A stretch of DNA of 64,000 nt from assembly GCA_013297875.1 (NCBI GenBank), contig JAAFIW010000007.1:62001-126000 (forward strand), written 5' to 3'. The translations under genes and the position numbers were made by a program. The notes beneath the pieces are model-generated. The model saw only the letters and a list, made by a program, of their open reading frames with translations, made no database searches and had not been told where the DNA came from. Origin of the DNA: Comamonadaceae bacterium. Its GTDB lineage: Bacteria > Pseudomonadota > Gammaproteobacteria > Burkholderiales > Burkholderiaceae_C. How positions within the stretch are numbered: the first letter of the stretch is position 1; each line of letters begins with the position of its first letter. Shown here piece after piece: positions 30,561 to 38,671 of the stretch.

Positions 30561-31460
30561 TCAGCCCGGTTTCACGTTGCTGCGAACCACCCAGCTCACC
30601 CCGAGTGCCGTGAGCGCCATGCCCGCCACGGTAAAGGGCGTGATGGCCTCGCCAAACAGCAGCCAGGCCAACACCGCCGTGCACGGCGGCACCAGATACA
30701 ACAAGCTCGTGACCACGGTGGCGGCGCCGCGCTGAATCAGCAGGTACAACAATGAGCTGCCCCCCAGGGTGAGCACCAGCACCGACCAGGCCATCGCGCC
30801 GATCAGATGGGTATTCCAGTTGAAGCTGCCCGTCTCCAGCAGCGCCAGCGGCAGGGTGACCGCAAACGCAGCCAGCAACTGCACCAGGTTGGCGGTGCGC
30901 ACATCGCAAGGCGTCACAAAGCGCTTTTGGTACAGCGTGCCCGCAGTGATGCTGAGCAAAGCACCTGCGGCCAGCGCCAGATTCACCGCACTGATCTCGC
31001 CATGGCCCAGTTTTTGCCACACCACCAGCGCCAGCCCCACCAGCCCCAGGCCCAGGCCGGCCCACTGGCGGCGCGACACGGTGCCCTGCCCGGCCACTCC
31101 TGACTGCGACACCCAAATCGCCGTGAGCACCGGCTGCAAGCCCACCAGCAAGGCCACCAAACCGGCCCCCATGCCCAGCTTCACCGCCGCCCACACGCCG
31201 CCCAGGTAGCCTGCATGCATCAACACGCCGGTGATGGCCAGGTGCCGCCATTGCGCCCGGCCCACCGGCCAGCGCGCCCCCGCGGCCCAGGCCCACAGCG
31301 CAAAACACATCGCCGACAGCGCAAAGCGCATCGCCAGAAAGCCCATCGGCGGCGCATGCGGCATGCCGTAGCGCGCCACGATGAAGCCAGTGCTCCAGAT
31401 CAACACAAAAACAAGGGGAGTCGCCTTGATAAAGGCGTCTTGCCGGGACAGGCCGGTCAC
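30561..31460 (-). CDS. EamA/DMT-family exporter
   Basis: Drug/metabolite transporter with ten predicted membrane helices in two EamA repeats (first LVFVLIWSTGFIVARYGMPH, second starting near ALAAGALLSITAGTLYQKRF). The second repeat holds the PPCTAVLAWLLFGEAIT motif. The start is GTG at 31460, overlapping the pgsA stop (GTGA), so it is translated with pgsA. Exported substrate unknown. Confidence 0.9.
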   Translation of the reverse strand: MTGLSRQDAFIKATPLVFVLIWSTGFIVARYGMPHAPPMGFLAMRFALSAMCFALWAWAAGARWPVGRAQWRHLAITGVLMHAGYLGGVWAAVKLGMGAGLVALLVGLQPVLTAIWVSQSGVAGQGTVSRRQWAGLGLGLVGLALVVWQKLGHGEISAVNLALAAGALLSITAGTLYQKRFVTPCDVRTANLVQLLAAFAVTLPLALLETGSFNWNTHLIGAMAWSVLVLTLGGSSLLYLLIQRGAATVVTSLLYLVPPCTAVLAWLLFGEAITPFTVAGMALTALGVSWVVRSNVKPG

Positions 31461-32023
31461 TTGGCCCGCGCCCTGATTTCAGGCAGCGCTTTTTGCAGGT
31501 AATACACCATGGACCACACGGTGAACACGGCTGACAGCCAGATCAACCACGTGCCCCACACGCCGGTATCGATCAAGCCAAACACCGAGCCGTCAAACAG
31601 CAAAAACGGAATGGCCGTCATCTGCACCACGGTTTTCAACTTGCCCACCCTATGCACCGCCACGCTCTTGGACGCACCGATCTGCGCCATCCACTCGCGC
31701 AGCGCCGAAATCGCAATCTCACGGCCAATGATGATCAGCGCCACAAACACATCGGCCCGCTGCAAATGCACCAGCACCAGCACCGAGGCACACACCAGAA
31801 ACTTGTCGGCCACCGGGTCTAAAAACGCCCCAAACGCCGAGGTCTGATTCAGCTTGCGGGCCAGGTAGCCATCCAACCAGTCAGTGGCCGCGAACACGAC
31901 AAACAACACCGTGGCAATCAGGTTTTGCGTAGGCTTGTCCAGCGGCATGTAAAACACCCCCGCAATCAATGGAATCGCAACAATGCGCGTCCAGGTGAGG
32001 ATGGTGGGCGTGGTCAGAAACAT
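31457..32023 (-). CDS. pgsA: CDP-diacylglycerol-glycerol-3-phosphate 3-phosphatidyltransferase
   Basis: Membrane enzyme making phosphatidylglycerol phosphate, the committed step to phosphatidylglycerol and cardiolipin. The CDP-alcohol phosphotransferase signature D-x2-DG-x2-AR-x8-G-x3-D-x3-D is intact, from DWLDGYLARKL to FGAFLDPVADK. The conserved start MFLTTPTILTWTRI is at 32023; the longer frame reaching 32218 adds non-homologous residues through a repeat element. 188 residues, normal for the family. Overlaps the EamA gene by 4 nt. Confidence 0.95.
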   Translation of the reverse strand: MFLTTPTILTWTRIVAIPLIAGVFYMPLDKPTQNLIATVLFVVFAATDWLDGYLARKLNQTSAFGAFLDPVADKFLVCASVLVLVHLQRADVFVALIIIGREIAISALREWMAQIGASKSVAVHRVGKLKTVVQMTAIPFLLFDGSVFGLIDTGVWGTWLIWLSAVFTVWSMVYYLQKALPEIRARAK

Positions 32024-32089
32024 GGGCTTGATTCTGGCATGCGTTTGACAGGGGCCAGTAACAGGGCCGCGAAACCGTCGTGCCTGGGC

Positions 32090-32149
32090 ACTACTTTTTT
32101 GATAGCGGCTTGAGCAATCAATACATGGGCTGGTGGTGCTTTTTAGTAT
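32090..32149 (+). repeat. Dispersed palindromic element, copy G
   Basis: Copy CTACTTTTTTGATAGCGGCT, TGAGCAATCAATACATGGGC, TGGTGGTGCTTTTTAG; core slightly diverged. Lies upstream of pgsA. Confidence 0.8.
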
Positions 32150-32239
32150 GAATCGGCAAATGTCACGGTTGGCTTGCCTTTCAAAGCGGGCCTGTGCAAT
32201 TGCCAGCACCCCACGCACATGCCCAGATCCACCCTCTTG

Positions 32240-32779
32240 CTATTTCACCTGCTTGGCGCGCTCCATCGCAAGAGAAGCCACCGCACGATCTCCGATTTCT
32301 TGCGTCATTTTGAACGCCATGCGCGTGACTTTCCACTGGCCACCTTGTTTCTCCAAGTCCCATTCGTAATTGCCCACCGGACGCCAGAGTTTGTCGCCCA
32401 GCCAGTGGCGGCCATCAACGAAGGCACCGGCTGTGGCTTTGTTGCCGTTGACTTGCGCCGTGACGCCAGACAGCTCATGCCAGGTGGCATCAAAGCCTGG
32501 CACGATGCCGCGCCAGGCGGTCATCAGCTCGGCCGGGGTCATGGTGTTGGGCGTGCCACCCCACAGGCTGGTGTAGTCAATCACCACTTTGGGTGCAAAG
32601 GCTTTTTCAGCGAGATCGTAGGCAGCCAGATCAACGGCCAGCGGAATGGATGACACCACGCTGATAACTTTGGAAGCCTCTGGCGCGCCGACCGGCCCCA
32701 AAGGCGCGGTGGTTTGCGCATACGAAGCTACAGAGAAAGCCAGAGCGGCGGAGGCGAAGATGGATTTGACGTGGGACAT
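32240..32779 (-). CDS. Exported NTF2-like protein, copy 1
   Basis: A 179-residue protein with a Sec signal peptide (SIFASAALAFSVASYAQ) and an NTF2/SnoaL-like fold region (DLAAYDLAEKAFAPKVVIDY, TPAELMTAWRGIVPGFDATW, then DGRHWLGDKLWRPVGNYEWD). Such domains bind small hydrophobic ligands or act as isomerases or hydratases; no specific function can be given. It follows the hydrolase gene at 32830-33825, and the pair is a duplicate of the module at 36048-37675. DNA identity to the second copy looks above 95 percent by eye over the coding region except at the 3' end, where this copy is shorter. Confidence 0.85.
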   Translation of the reverse strand: MSHVKSIFASAALAFSVASYAQTTAPLGPVGAPEASKVISVVSSIPLAVDLAAYDLAEKAFAPKVVIDYTSLWGGTPNTMTPAELMTAWRGIVPGFDATWHELSGVTAQVNGNKATAGAFVDGRHWLGDKLWRPVGNYEWDLEKQGGQWKVTRMAFKMTQEIGDRAVASLAMERAKQVK

Positions 32780-32829
32780 GATGAAGCTTCAAAAGAAAAA
32801 TGAATGAAAAAGAATGGATGAGAGAAAAA

Positions 32830-33825
32830 TCACTGGGCAGTCAGCAAAGACACTTTCGGCATCACAGCGTTTGGCACACGAAAGTGCGCGGCAACAGCAT
32901 CCGCCGACTGCTTGACAGGCGCTGCGCTGTCGTAGAAATCGAACTGATTCACACCATCGAGCCACAGCTGCTGCTTGGGCGCTTGAACTGCGGCGTAAAA
33001 CTTGCGGGCACCTTGCGGAATGGCAGCTGCTTCGCTGTGAATCATGAGCAGCGGCTGCTTGATGCGCGGAGCGGTAGGCATCGCATCGAGCGTGAGCCAG
33101 CCTTCCCAAGAGGCGACGTTGAATTTGTTGTCCCACTGGGGAATCAGGCCGCGATTGCTCTCTGTGTAGTAGGGCACGTTGAACATCACAGCAGTGTTAT
33201 CTGTCGTGCTGGCTGCGGTGAGCAAGGTGGGCTGCCCTGTGGCTTTGAACTTTTGCTCGGCTTCGCGGCTGACTTTGATGAGGTTTTGCACGCTTTGCTC
33301 GCCGCCATACACAGCGTTCACGATCGTGCGGTCATGCAGCCAAGGTGCGACCAAAGCCAGGGAGCGCATATTGCTCGTGGCAGCGGCTTCGGCCATGTAG
33401 CCTGCGCTGGCACAAATGCCCAGGCCTGAAATCGCGTTTTTCTTCACGTCAGCGCGAGCGCCCAGGAAGGCGACCGCAGCGCGAATGTCTTGCGTCTTGG
33501 CTTGCGGGTTTTCCATCGCGCGGGGCTGGCCACCGCTTTCGCCCCAGCTGCGGAAATCAAAGGCCAAAGCCACGATGCCGCGCTCAGCCAGCTCTTTGGC
33601 ATAGCGGCCAGCCATTTGCTCCTTCACCGTCATCCAGGCACCAGTAACAACAGCGGCTTCAGCGGGCTTGGCCTTGCTCACCCCAGCAGGAATGTAGAGC
33701 TGGCCAACCAGGGTTTCGCCGCCGGATTTGAACGTGACGCGCTCCACGGTAAACGAAGCGGCTTGTGCCACGGCGGTCAATGCAAAACCAAGACCTGCGG
33801 CAATAAGAGAACGAGAAATTGACAT
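32830..33825 (-). CDS. Exported alpha/beta hydrolase, copy 1 (triad residues lost)
   Basis: Secreted alpha/beta hydrolase of the dienelactone-hydrolase-like kind, 331 residues, signal peptide SRSLIAAGLGFALTAVAQA. Start ATG 33825 has CAGGAG upstream. The nucleophile elbow GLGICASAG holds Cys138. Compared with the paralogue at 36668, the catalytic Asp (HSED) is Ala266 (HSEAAAIP) and the catalytic His (GGHFEFYD) is Gln294 (VNQFDFYD). This suggests a changed or lost hydrolase activity. First gene of a two-gene operon with the NTF2-like copy 1; its upstream region resembles that of the paralogue. Confidence 0.88.
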   Translation of the reverse strand: MSISRSLIAAGLGFALTAVAQAASFTVERVTFKSGGETLVGQLYIPAGVSKAKPAEAAVVTGAWMTVKEQMAGRYAKELAERGIVALAFDFRSWGESGGQPRAMENPQAKTQDIRAAVAFLGARADVKKNAISGLGICASAGYMAEAAATSNMRSLALVAPWLHDRTIVNAVYGGEQSVQNLIKVSREAEQKFKATGQPTLLTAASTTDNTAVMFNVPYYTESNRGLIPQWDNKFNVASWEGWLTLDAMPTAPRIKQPLLMIHSEAAAIPQGARKFYAAVQAPKQQLWLDGVNQFDFYDSAAPVKQSADAVAAHFRVPNAVMPKVSLLTAQ

Positions 33826-33962
33826 GACGAGACTCCTGGAAAATTCATCTCGCAACCCGTCTCACACCTTGTGATTCAGTCGCTGCGATGGAATGAATTG
33901 TTCCGAGAACGTTCTGCCATGACTTGTCAAAAACTGAGGTGTTTGGACAATCCTGCGCTTAT
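33826..33962 (-). promoter_or_regulatory. Duplicated upstream region, copy 1
   Basis: About 120 nt upstream of the hydrolase closely match the region upstream of the paralogue. Conserved blocks on the minus strand: TTGTCCAAACACC, GACAAGTCA, CGGAACAATTCA and CGACTGAATCACAAGGTGTG. Conservation outside coding DNA suggests a shared promoter and operator. TTGTCC and GGAACAA could be half-sites. Confidence 0.5.
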
Positions 33963-34087
33963 GCTTTTAGGGAGAATTTAAAGAGAAATCGGCATGTCGC
34001 CGTTGTATATATTGAAGAGTTCGCTATCATTTTTATATTGCCACTTGCACCACTCTCAACGCGCTGGATGACCTGCCAACCACCTTC

Positions 34088-34972
34088 TCACAAGGCATCT
34101 AAAGCCATATCCATCAGCATAGAGAGCCTCGGGTCACCATCGACTCTGCGATGCCAGTAGGCATGTATTCTGGCGGGGGGAAGGCTGATCGGCACTGAAG
34201 CACTGACAAGCCGCTTATCAAGTGCCATCCACCGCGCGGCATTGCGTTGGCTTACCGTGGCGATCAGATCAGAGTCGAGCAAAACCGCACTGAGCAAACC
34301 AAACTGATTAACGACCAACGACACGCGCCGCGCTAAGCCGTGTGCCATCAGCTCATCATCGACAAACCCATGCCGTTGCCCAGATGGGCTGACCACGGCA
34401 TGCAGCGCAGCAGCATAGCGTTTGAGTGTGAGGGTTTGTTTGGCAAGCGGATGCGTACGCCGCATCAACACAACGAATCCGTCTTCAAACAGCAAGCGCC
34501 GGCGGATTTGCGAGGGTGCATTGGGCAAGAAGCCGAGCGCCAAATGCGCGTGCATCGTATTGAGATCGCTGATGGCCTGATCACCACCGCCCGGCCTACA
34601 CACGAGATTGACTTGCTCGGCGCGCTTTCGCAGCGTAGCGTACAAGGGCTGCAAGAAAAGATTCGACTCGAAATCCGTACAACTCACGATGAAATCACCA
34701 GTGAGCTGCGGCTTGCCATGCGAATGAGCTTGGGCTTGGCGGGAGAGGGTTTCAAAGGCGGGCGCAAGCTCCCGCCACAAAGACTCGGCCTGAGGAGTCG
34801 GACGCATGCCCTCCCCGGAGCGCACGAAAAGCGGATCAGAAAAGTGATGCCGAAGACGCGACAAAGCATTAGAGACAGCGGGCTGCGTGCGCGCAATGCG
34901 CTCGGCTGCTCGCCCCACATGGCGCTCCGTCATCACGGCATCGAAAACGCGCAATAAATTGAGATCAATCAT
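34088..34972 (-). CDS. LysR-family transcriptional regulator
   Basis: LysR-type regulator of 294 residues in the NodD/NahR-like style: MIDLNLLRVFDAVMTERHVG, then AERIARTQPAVSNALSRLRH as helix-turn-helix, followed by the effector-binding domain. Divergent from the ABM-domain/VOC gene pair, which is its likely target. The 130-nt gap contains a perfect palindrome near its own start. It may also control the flanking hydrolase modules. Confidence 0.92.
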   Translation of the reverse strand: MIDLNLLRVFDAVMTERHVGRAAERIARTQPAVSNALSRLRHHFSDPLFVRSGEGMRPTPQAESLWRELAPAFETLSRQAQAHSHGKPQLTGDFIVSCTDFESNLFLQPLYATLRKRAEQVNLVCRPGGGDQAISDLNTMHAHLALGFLPNAPSQIRRRLLFEDGFVVLMRRTHPLAKQTLTLKRYAAALHAVVSPSGQRHGFVDDELMAHGLARRVSLVVNQFGLLSAVLLDSDLIATVSQRNAARWMALDKRLVSASVPISLPPARIHAYWHRRVDGDPRLSMLMDMALDAL

Positions 34973-34984
34973 TATTCATGGAAA

Positions 34985-34996
34985 TGATAATTATCA
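34985..34996. promoter_or_regulatory. Perfect palindrome between divergent LysR and ABM genes
   Basis: TGATAATTATCA, a 12-nt perfect palindrome 12 nt upstream of the LysR start. It fits a LysR-type site, and also resembles part of a Fur box; location favours LysR autoregulation. Confidence 0.4.
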
Positions 34997-35102
34997 CTAA
35001 GTTATCAATTGGACGTTATCACCCGTCAAGATCAGAATTTATCCATCGATGCAACAAACCCGTTCATCGAAGACCGTTTCCCTTCACTTTTACGGATATT
35101 TC

Positions 35103-35432
35103 ATGATGAACACCTCAACCTCTGCACGCGTCGGCATCCAACTCACCTTCAAAGCCAAATCTGGCCAGCGCGATGCTCTCGTCGCACACTTGCTGCATGC
35201 CGCATCGTTCGCGGAAAACGAGCCCGGTACTGAGCTCTTTATGGTCAGCATCCATCCAGCAGAACCCAACAGCGTGACCCTGACAGAAGCTTATCGCAGC
35301 GCGGAAGACAAAACGATTCACGAATCCGCTGCGCACTACGCAGCCATTCGCAGCAAGACGGCCGAGCTGACTGAAGGCGCGCCTGCTGTGGTGCCGATGC
35401 TGGCGATCGGTGGCAAGGCCTTGACGATCTAA
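35103..35432 (+). CDS. Antibiotic biosynthesis monooxygenase (ABM)-domain protein
   Basis: Small ferredoxin-like-fold protein of the quinol monooxygenase/YgiN type, about 109 residues (VGIQLTFKAKSGQRDALVAH, ELFMVSIHPAEPNSVTLTEA, HYAAIRSKTAELTEGAPAVV). Starts at 35103 or 35106 (tandem ATG codons); the frame extended to 35049 is not supported. It is divergent from the LysR gene and followed after 16 nt by the VOC gene, so the two are an operon. Confidence 0.85.
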   Translation: MMNTSTSARVGIQLTFKAKSGQRDALVAHLLHAASFAENEPGTELFMVSIHPAEPNSVTLTEAYRSAEDKTIHESAAHYAAIRSKTAELTEGAPAVVPMLAIGGKALTI

Positions 35433-35448
35433 AAACTTGGAGAGCGGT

Positions 35449-35985
35449 ATGAAAAATTCTCTTTCTTCTTTGCGTCAATTTGCAAGCATTTCAGTGATGA
35501 GCCTCTTGGCACTGACATCCATCGCTACCACAGCACAAGACCAGCCGGCAAATACAAACAGTACTGCTGCGATATCTGCCGCCCCGCCAGAATTTGGCTA
35601 TGTGATTGTTTGGGTCAAAGACGTAGATTTGGCGCAAGACTTTTATTGGCGCGTGTTTCAACTATCCGTTAAGCGGCAGCAGGATATGGTGAGCTTCAAA
35701 TGGCTTGAAATGCAAACTGGCACTACTACACTGGCCTTCGCCGGTGAACAGGAGATCAAAAGCATGTTTCCAAATGGCTATGCGAGAAATGGGCTGGCAA
35801 CATCGCCTGTCGCTGCCCAGCTTTCTTTCGTGACACCGGATGTGAAGGCAGTCTATGAGCGAGCTTTAGCTGCGGGCGCGGTAGGGTTACGCTCTCCAGT
35901 TCTGATGCCTTGGGGGCAGGTTTGGGGGCAATTGCGCGATCCCAACGGCGTATTGGTTTCGATTGCCTCGCCAATGACGAAGTAG
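35449..35985 (+). CDS. Exported VOC-superfamily (glyoxalase-like) protein
   Basis: A 178-residue protein with an N-terminal signal peptide (QFASISVMSLLALTSIATTA) and one vicinal-oxygen-chelate domain (FGYVIVWVKDVDLAQDFYWR, then SFVTPDVKAVYERALAAGAV and a final WGQVWGQLRDPNGVLVSIAS strand). Start ATG 35449 has GGAGAG upstream. Signal peptides are uncommon in VOC proteins. Second gene of the ABM-VOC operon; ends convergent with NTF2-like copy 2. Confidence 0.87.
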   Translation: MKNSLSSLRQFASISVMSLLALTSIATTAQDQPANTNSTAAISAAPPEFGYVIVWVKDVDLAQDFYWRVFQLSVKRQQDMVSFKWLEMQTGTTTLAFAGEQEIKSMFPNGYARNGLATSPVAAQLSFVTPDVKAVYERALAAGAVGLRSPVLMPWGQVWGQLRDPNGVLVSIASPMTK

Positions 35986-35995
35986 TTCATTGGGC

Positions 35996-36031
35996 AAAAG
36001 CTCTGCCGGCGCACACGCCAGCAGAGCTTTT
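35996..36031. terminator. Bidirectional terminator between VOC and NTF2 genes
   Basis: AAAAGCTCTGC / GCAGAGCTTTT arms around a 14-nt loop, between two convergent genes; works on both strands by symmetry of the A and T flanks. Confidence 0.85.
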
Positions 36032-36047
36032 GTTGGTGTAGCAATAT

Positions 36048-36623
36048 TTACTTCGCAGCCACTTGCACATTGCTCTGCGTTTGCGCTGCCTTCTGCTTGG
36101 CCTTCTCCATCGCCAGGCTTGCCACTGCACGATCTCCGATTTCTTGCGTCATTTTGAAAGCCATGCGCGTGACTTTCCACTGGCCACCTTGTTTCTCCAA
36201 GTCCCATTCGTAATTGCCCACCGGACGCCAGAGTTTGTCGCCCAGCCAGTGGCGGCCATCAACGAAGGCACCGGCTGTGGCCTTGTTGCCGTTGACTTGC
36301 GCCGTGACGCGAGACAGCTCATGCCAAGTGGCATCAAAGCCTGGCACGATGCCGCGCCAGGCGGTCATCAGCTCGGCAGGGGTCATGGTGTTGGGCGTGC
36401 CGCCCCACAGGCTGGTGTAGTCAATCACCACTTTGGGCGCAAAGGCTTTTTCAGCGAGATCGTAAGCAGCCAGATCAACGGCCAGCGGAATGGATGACAC
36501 CACGCTGATAACTCTGGAAGCCTCTGGTGCGCCGACCGGCCCCAAAGGCGCAGTGGTTTGCGCATACGAAGCTACAGAGAAAGCCAGAGCGGCGGAGGCG
36601 AAGATGGATTTGACGTGGGACAT
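36048..36623 (-). CDS. Exported NTF2-like protein, copy 2
   Basis: A 191-residue near-identical paralogue of the NTF2-like protein at 32240-32779: same signal peptide, same core, and two or so substitutions (for example APEASR for APEASK). The C-terminus differs, ending in a longer AKQKAAQTQSNVQVAAK tail. Start ATG 36623 has AGGAG upstream. Lies behind hydrolase copy 2 in the same operon. The high identity indicates recent duplication or gene conversion. Confidence 0.87.
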   Translation of the reverse strand: MSHVKSIFASAALAFSVASYAQTTAPLGPVGAPEASRVISVVSSIPLAVDLAAYDLAEKAFAPKVVIDYTSLWGGTPNTMTPAELMTAWRGIVPGFDATWHELSRVTAQVNGNKATAGAFVDGRHWLGDKLWRPVGNYEWDLEKQGGQWKVTRMAFKMTQEIGDRAVASLAMEKAKQKAAQTQSNVQVAAK

Positions 36624-36667
36624 GATGAAACTCCTGAAATGAAAAATGATGCGGTTTGGGAGGGCGA

Positions 36668-37675
36668 TCAATTCGCCATCGCGAGCTTGTCTGGGCTGGT
36701 GTGCGATTTGACGAAGCGCGCCACTTCAGCTGCAGCTTCTTTCACTTTGGCTGGGTTGTCATAAAACTCAAAATGCCCGCCTTTGAGCCAGTTCAGCTCT
36801 TTGACACCAGCCAGCAAGCCATGCACTTTTTTGGCTTGATCGGGAAAAGCGGAATCTTCGGAATGGATGATCATGGTGGGCGCTTTGACTTTGCTGGCTG
36901 CTGCAACAGGGTTGAAGCTCAGCCATGATTCCCAAGATTGCACGGCCATGGAATTCGTCCACTGAGCAATGTTGCCGCGCTGAGGGTTGACGTAATAGTC
37001 CATATGGTCGCCCGCATGCGCCGCGCCGGAGCCGGCCATACCATAAGTCTTCACGGTATCGCTCACGCCGGTGCTGCGGTATTTGGCAAGCGCCTGCTGA
37101 CCTTGCGCTTTGAGCGCAGCCACACCCGCTTCGCCGCCATACAGCAGCGGTGTGAGAGAGGGTTCGGCAAACCAGCCAGCAATTGTCACAACGGCCTTGA
37201 TGCGCCCGTCTTGCGCAGCGGCTTGAATCACATTGCCGCCTGATGTGCAAACGCCGAGGAGGGAAATGCTGTTGGGGTTGATGGCGGCTTGGGTTTGCAG
37301 GAAAGAGACTGCGCCTTTCAGGTCGGCTTTTTTGGCTTCGACCGATTCGAGCTGGCGTGGCTGGCCTTCGCTCTGGCCATAGTGGCGATAGTCAAAAGCG
37401 AGCGCTGCAATGCCACGCTCTGCCAATTCTTTGGCGTAGCTGCCAGACATTTGCTCTTTCACCGAAGTAAGCGAGCCGCCCACCACCACCGCTGGCAAAT
37501 TCGCGCCAGCCTTTGCGCCTTTGGGCAAATACAGATCGCCGCGAAGGGTTTGCCCCTCCACTTTGAAAGACACAGAACGCTTCTCGAACTCTGCTGCGAT
37601 GGCAGCACTGGCCATCAGGCTGGCAGCGGCTACGGTAGCGAGGGCGGCGACTTTGGAAGATGTGACGACAGACAT
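36668..37675 (-). CDS. Exported alpha/beta hydrolase, copy 2
   Basis: Secreted alpha/beta hydrolase of 335 residues, signal peptide through VAAASLMASAAIAA. The nucleophile elbow LLGVCTSGGN gives Cys143, with Asp274 (HSEDSAFPD) and His301 (KGGHFEFYD) as the rest of an apparently complete dienelactone-hydrolase-like triad. Overall order and many segments (VKEQMSGSYAKELAERGIAA) match copy 1, but divergence is far greater than between the NTF2-like copies. First gene of the operon with NTF2-like copy 2. Substrate unknown. Confidence 0.9.
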   Translation of the reverse strand: MSVVTSSKVAALATVAAASLMASAAIAAEFEKRSVSFKVEGQTLRGDLYLPKGAKAGANLPAVVVGGSLTSVKEQMSGSYAKELAERGIAALAFDYRHYGQSEGQPRQLESVEAKKADLKGAVSFLQTQAAINPNSISLLGVCTSGGNVIQAAAQDGRIKAVVTIAGWFAEPSLTPLLYGGEAGVAALKAQGQQALAKYRSTGVSDTVKTYGMAGSGAAHAGDHMDYYVNPQRGNIAQWTNSMAVQSWESWLSFNPVAAASKVKAPTMIIHSEDSAFPDQAKKVHGLLAGVKELNWLKGGHFEFYDNPAKVKEAAAEVARFVKSHTSPDKLAMAN

Positions 37676-37815
37676 GAGGTACTCCTGGAACAGTTGAAAC
37701 TCGTCGCAACCTGTCTCACACCTTGTGATTCAGTCGTTGCGATGGCGTGAATTGTTCCGGGCAGGCTCTGCCCTGACTTGTCGAAAACTGCGGTGTTTGG
37801 ACAATTCTGCGCTTG
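37676..37815 (-). promoter_or_regulatory. Duplicated upstream region, copy 2
   Basis: Counterpart of 33826-33962, with the same blocks (TTGTCCAAACACC, GACAAGTCA, CGGAACAATTCA, CGACTGAATCACAAGGTGTG). Probable common promoter/operator of both hydrolase operons. Confidence 0.5.
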
Positions 37816-37837
37816 TGTGTTTAGAACAATCCAAAAC

Positions 37838-37875
37838 AAAAAGAGCGACCAACTTGAAGTTGGCCGCTCTTTTCG
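37838..37875. terminator. Bidirectional terminator after the DUF4287-type gene
   Basis: Stem AAAAGAGCGACCAACTT / AAGTTGGCCGCTCTTTT with one mismatch and a minimal loop. Ends the minus-strand gene starting at 38448. Confidence 0.88.
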
Positions 37876-37896
37876 CCTGACTTGAATTTTGTTGAA

Positions 37897-38448
37897 TTAC
37901 GCCGCCTTATCGAAGGCCATTTTGATCCAGCTGATCACTTCCGCATCAATTTCTTTGATGTCGGCAAGATTGATTTTGTGAGAGCAAATGCCATCGGGCT
38001 TTTCTGCTTCGAGCTTGCCTTCGGGTGCTATGCCTTTCAAGTTAAAACCAATTTCAAATCTTGACTTGGTGGCGGGATTCAAAATGATGAACTGCTTTTT
38101 TCTCTTTAGGCTCACGTACGCCTTCTTCGGTGCGATTTCAAACTCGCCGCCGAAGCCCTCCACGGCTGCGATCAGTTGGTCATAGAAAGGTTTGAGGTGC
38201 TCTTTGCCCTTGTATTGGTTCTCAATAAGCTGCGCAGTATCTGCCGCTGAGTCTGCATCTGAGCCCAGCACCTTGAGCGCAATTTCAGAAGCGTATCCAT
38301 GGGTGATTTGATGCGTCTCCTTCAGAAACTTGACGATTTCGCCATGCTTTGCAAGTTTTTGTTTGGTAATGATGGCTTTCCATTCCTCCAAAGAGTGCCC
38401 GGTTTTGCTTTTCATGTTCTCGATCATTGCTGCTGCAGTTTTGTCCAT
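37897..38448 (-). CDS. DUF4287/DUF5655 domain protein
   Basis: A 183-residue cytoplasmic protein. The N-terminal half (NMKSKTGHSLEEWKAII, then HGEIVKFLKETHQITHGYAS) matches the DUF4287 type, and the C-terminal half (HLKPFYDQLIAAVEGFGGEF, then FIILNPATKSRFEIGFNLKG) the DUF5655 type. Both are of unknown function. Start ATG has AGGAAA upstream. Monocistronic, with its own terminator. Confidence 0.85.
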   Translation of the reverse strand: MDKTAAAMIENMKSKTGHSLEEWKAIITKQKLAKHGEIVKFLKETHQITHGYASEIALKVLGSDADSAADTAQLIENQYKGKEHLKPFYDQLIAAVEGFGGEFEIAPKKAYVSLKRKKQFIILNPATKSRFEIGFNLKGIAPEGKLEAEKPDGICSHKINLADIKEIDAEVISWIKMAFDKAA

Positions 38449-38671
38449 GATGTTTCCTATTTAAAAGAACACGCTTGCGCGTGGAGCGTTGATTGGGGTC
38501 GTTGCTTCGAATTAAATGGTTTGATTCCAGATCAAGTTCGTTGCGACAGTTGTGACTTTACGCAGCAGCTTTACCGTGGTCAATTCATGCAATGATTATT
38601 AAAAACCAAACAAAATGTTTGGAATCATGAGATGCGCATAGCTAGCAATGAACATGCTGGTTTAAGAGCAA

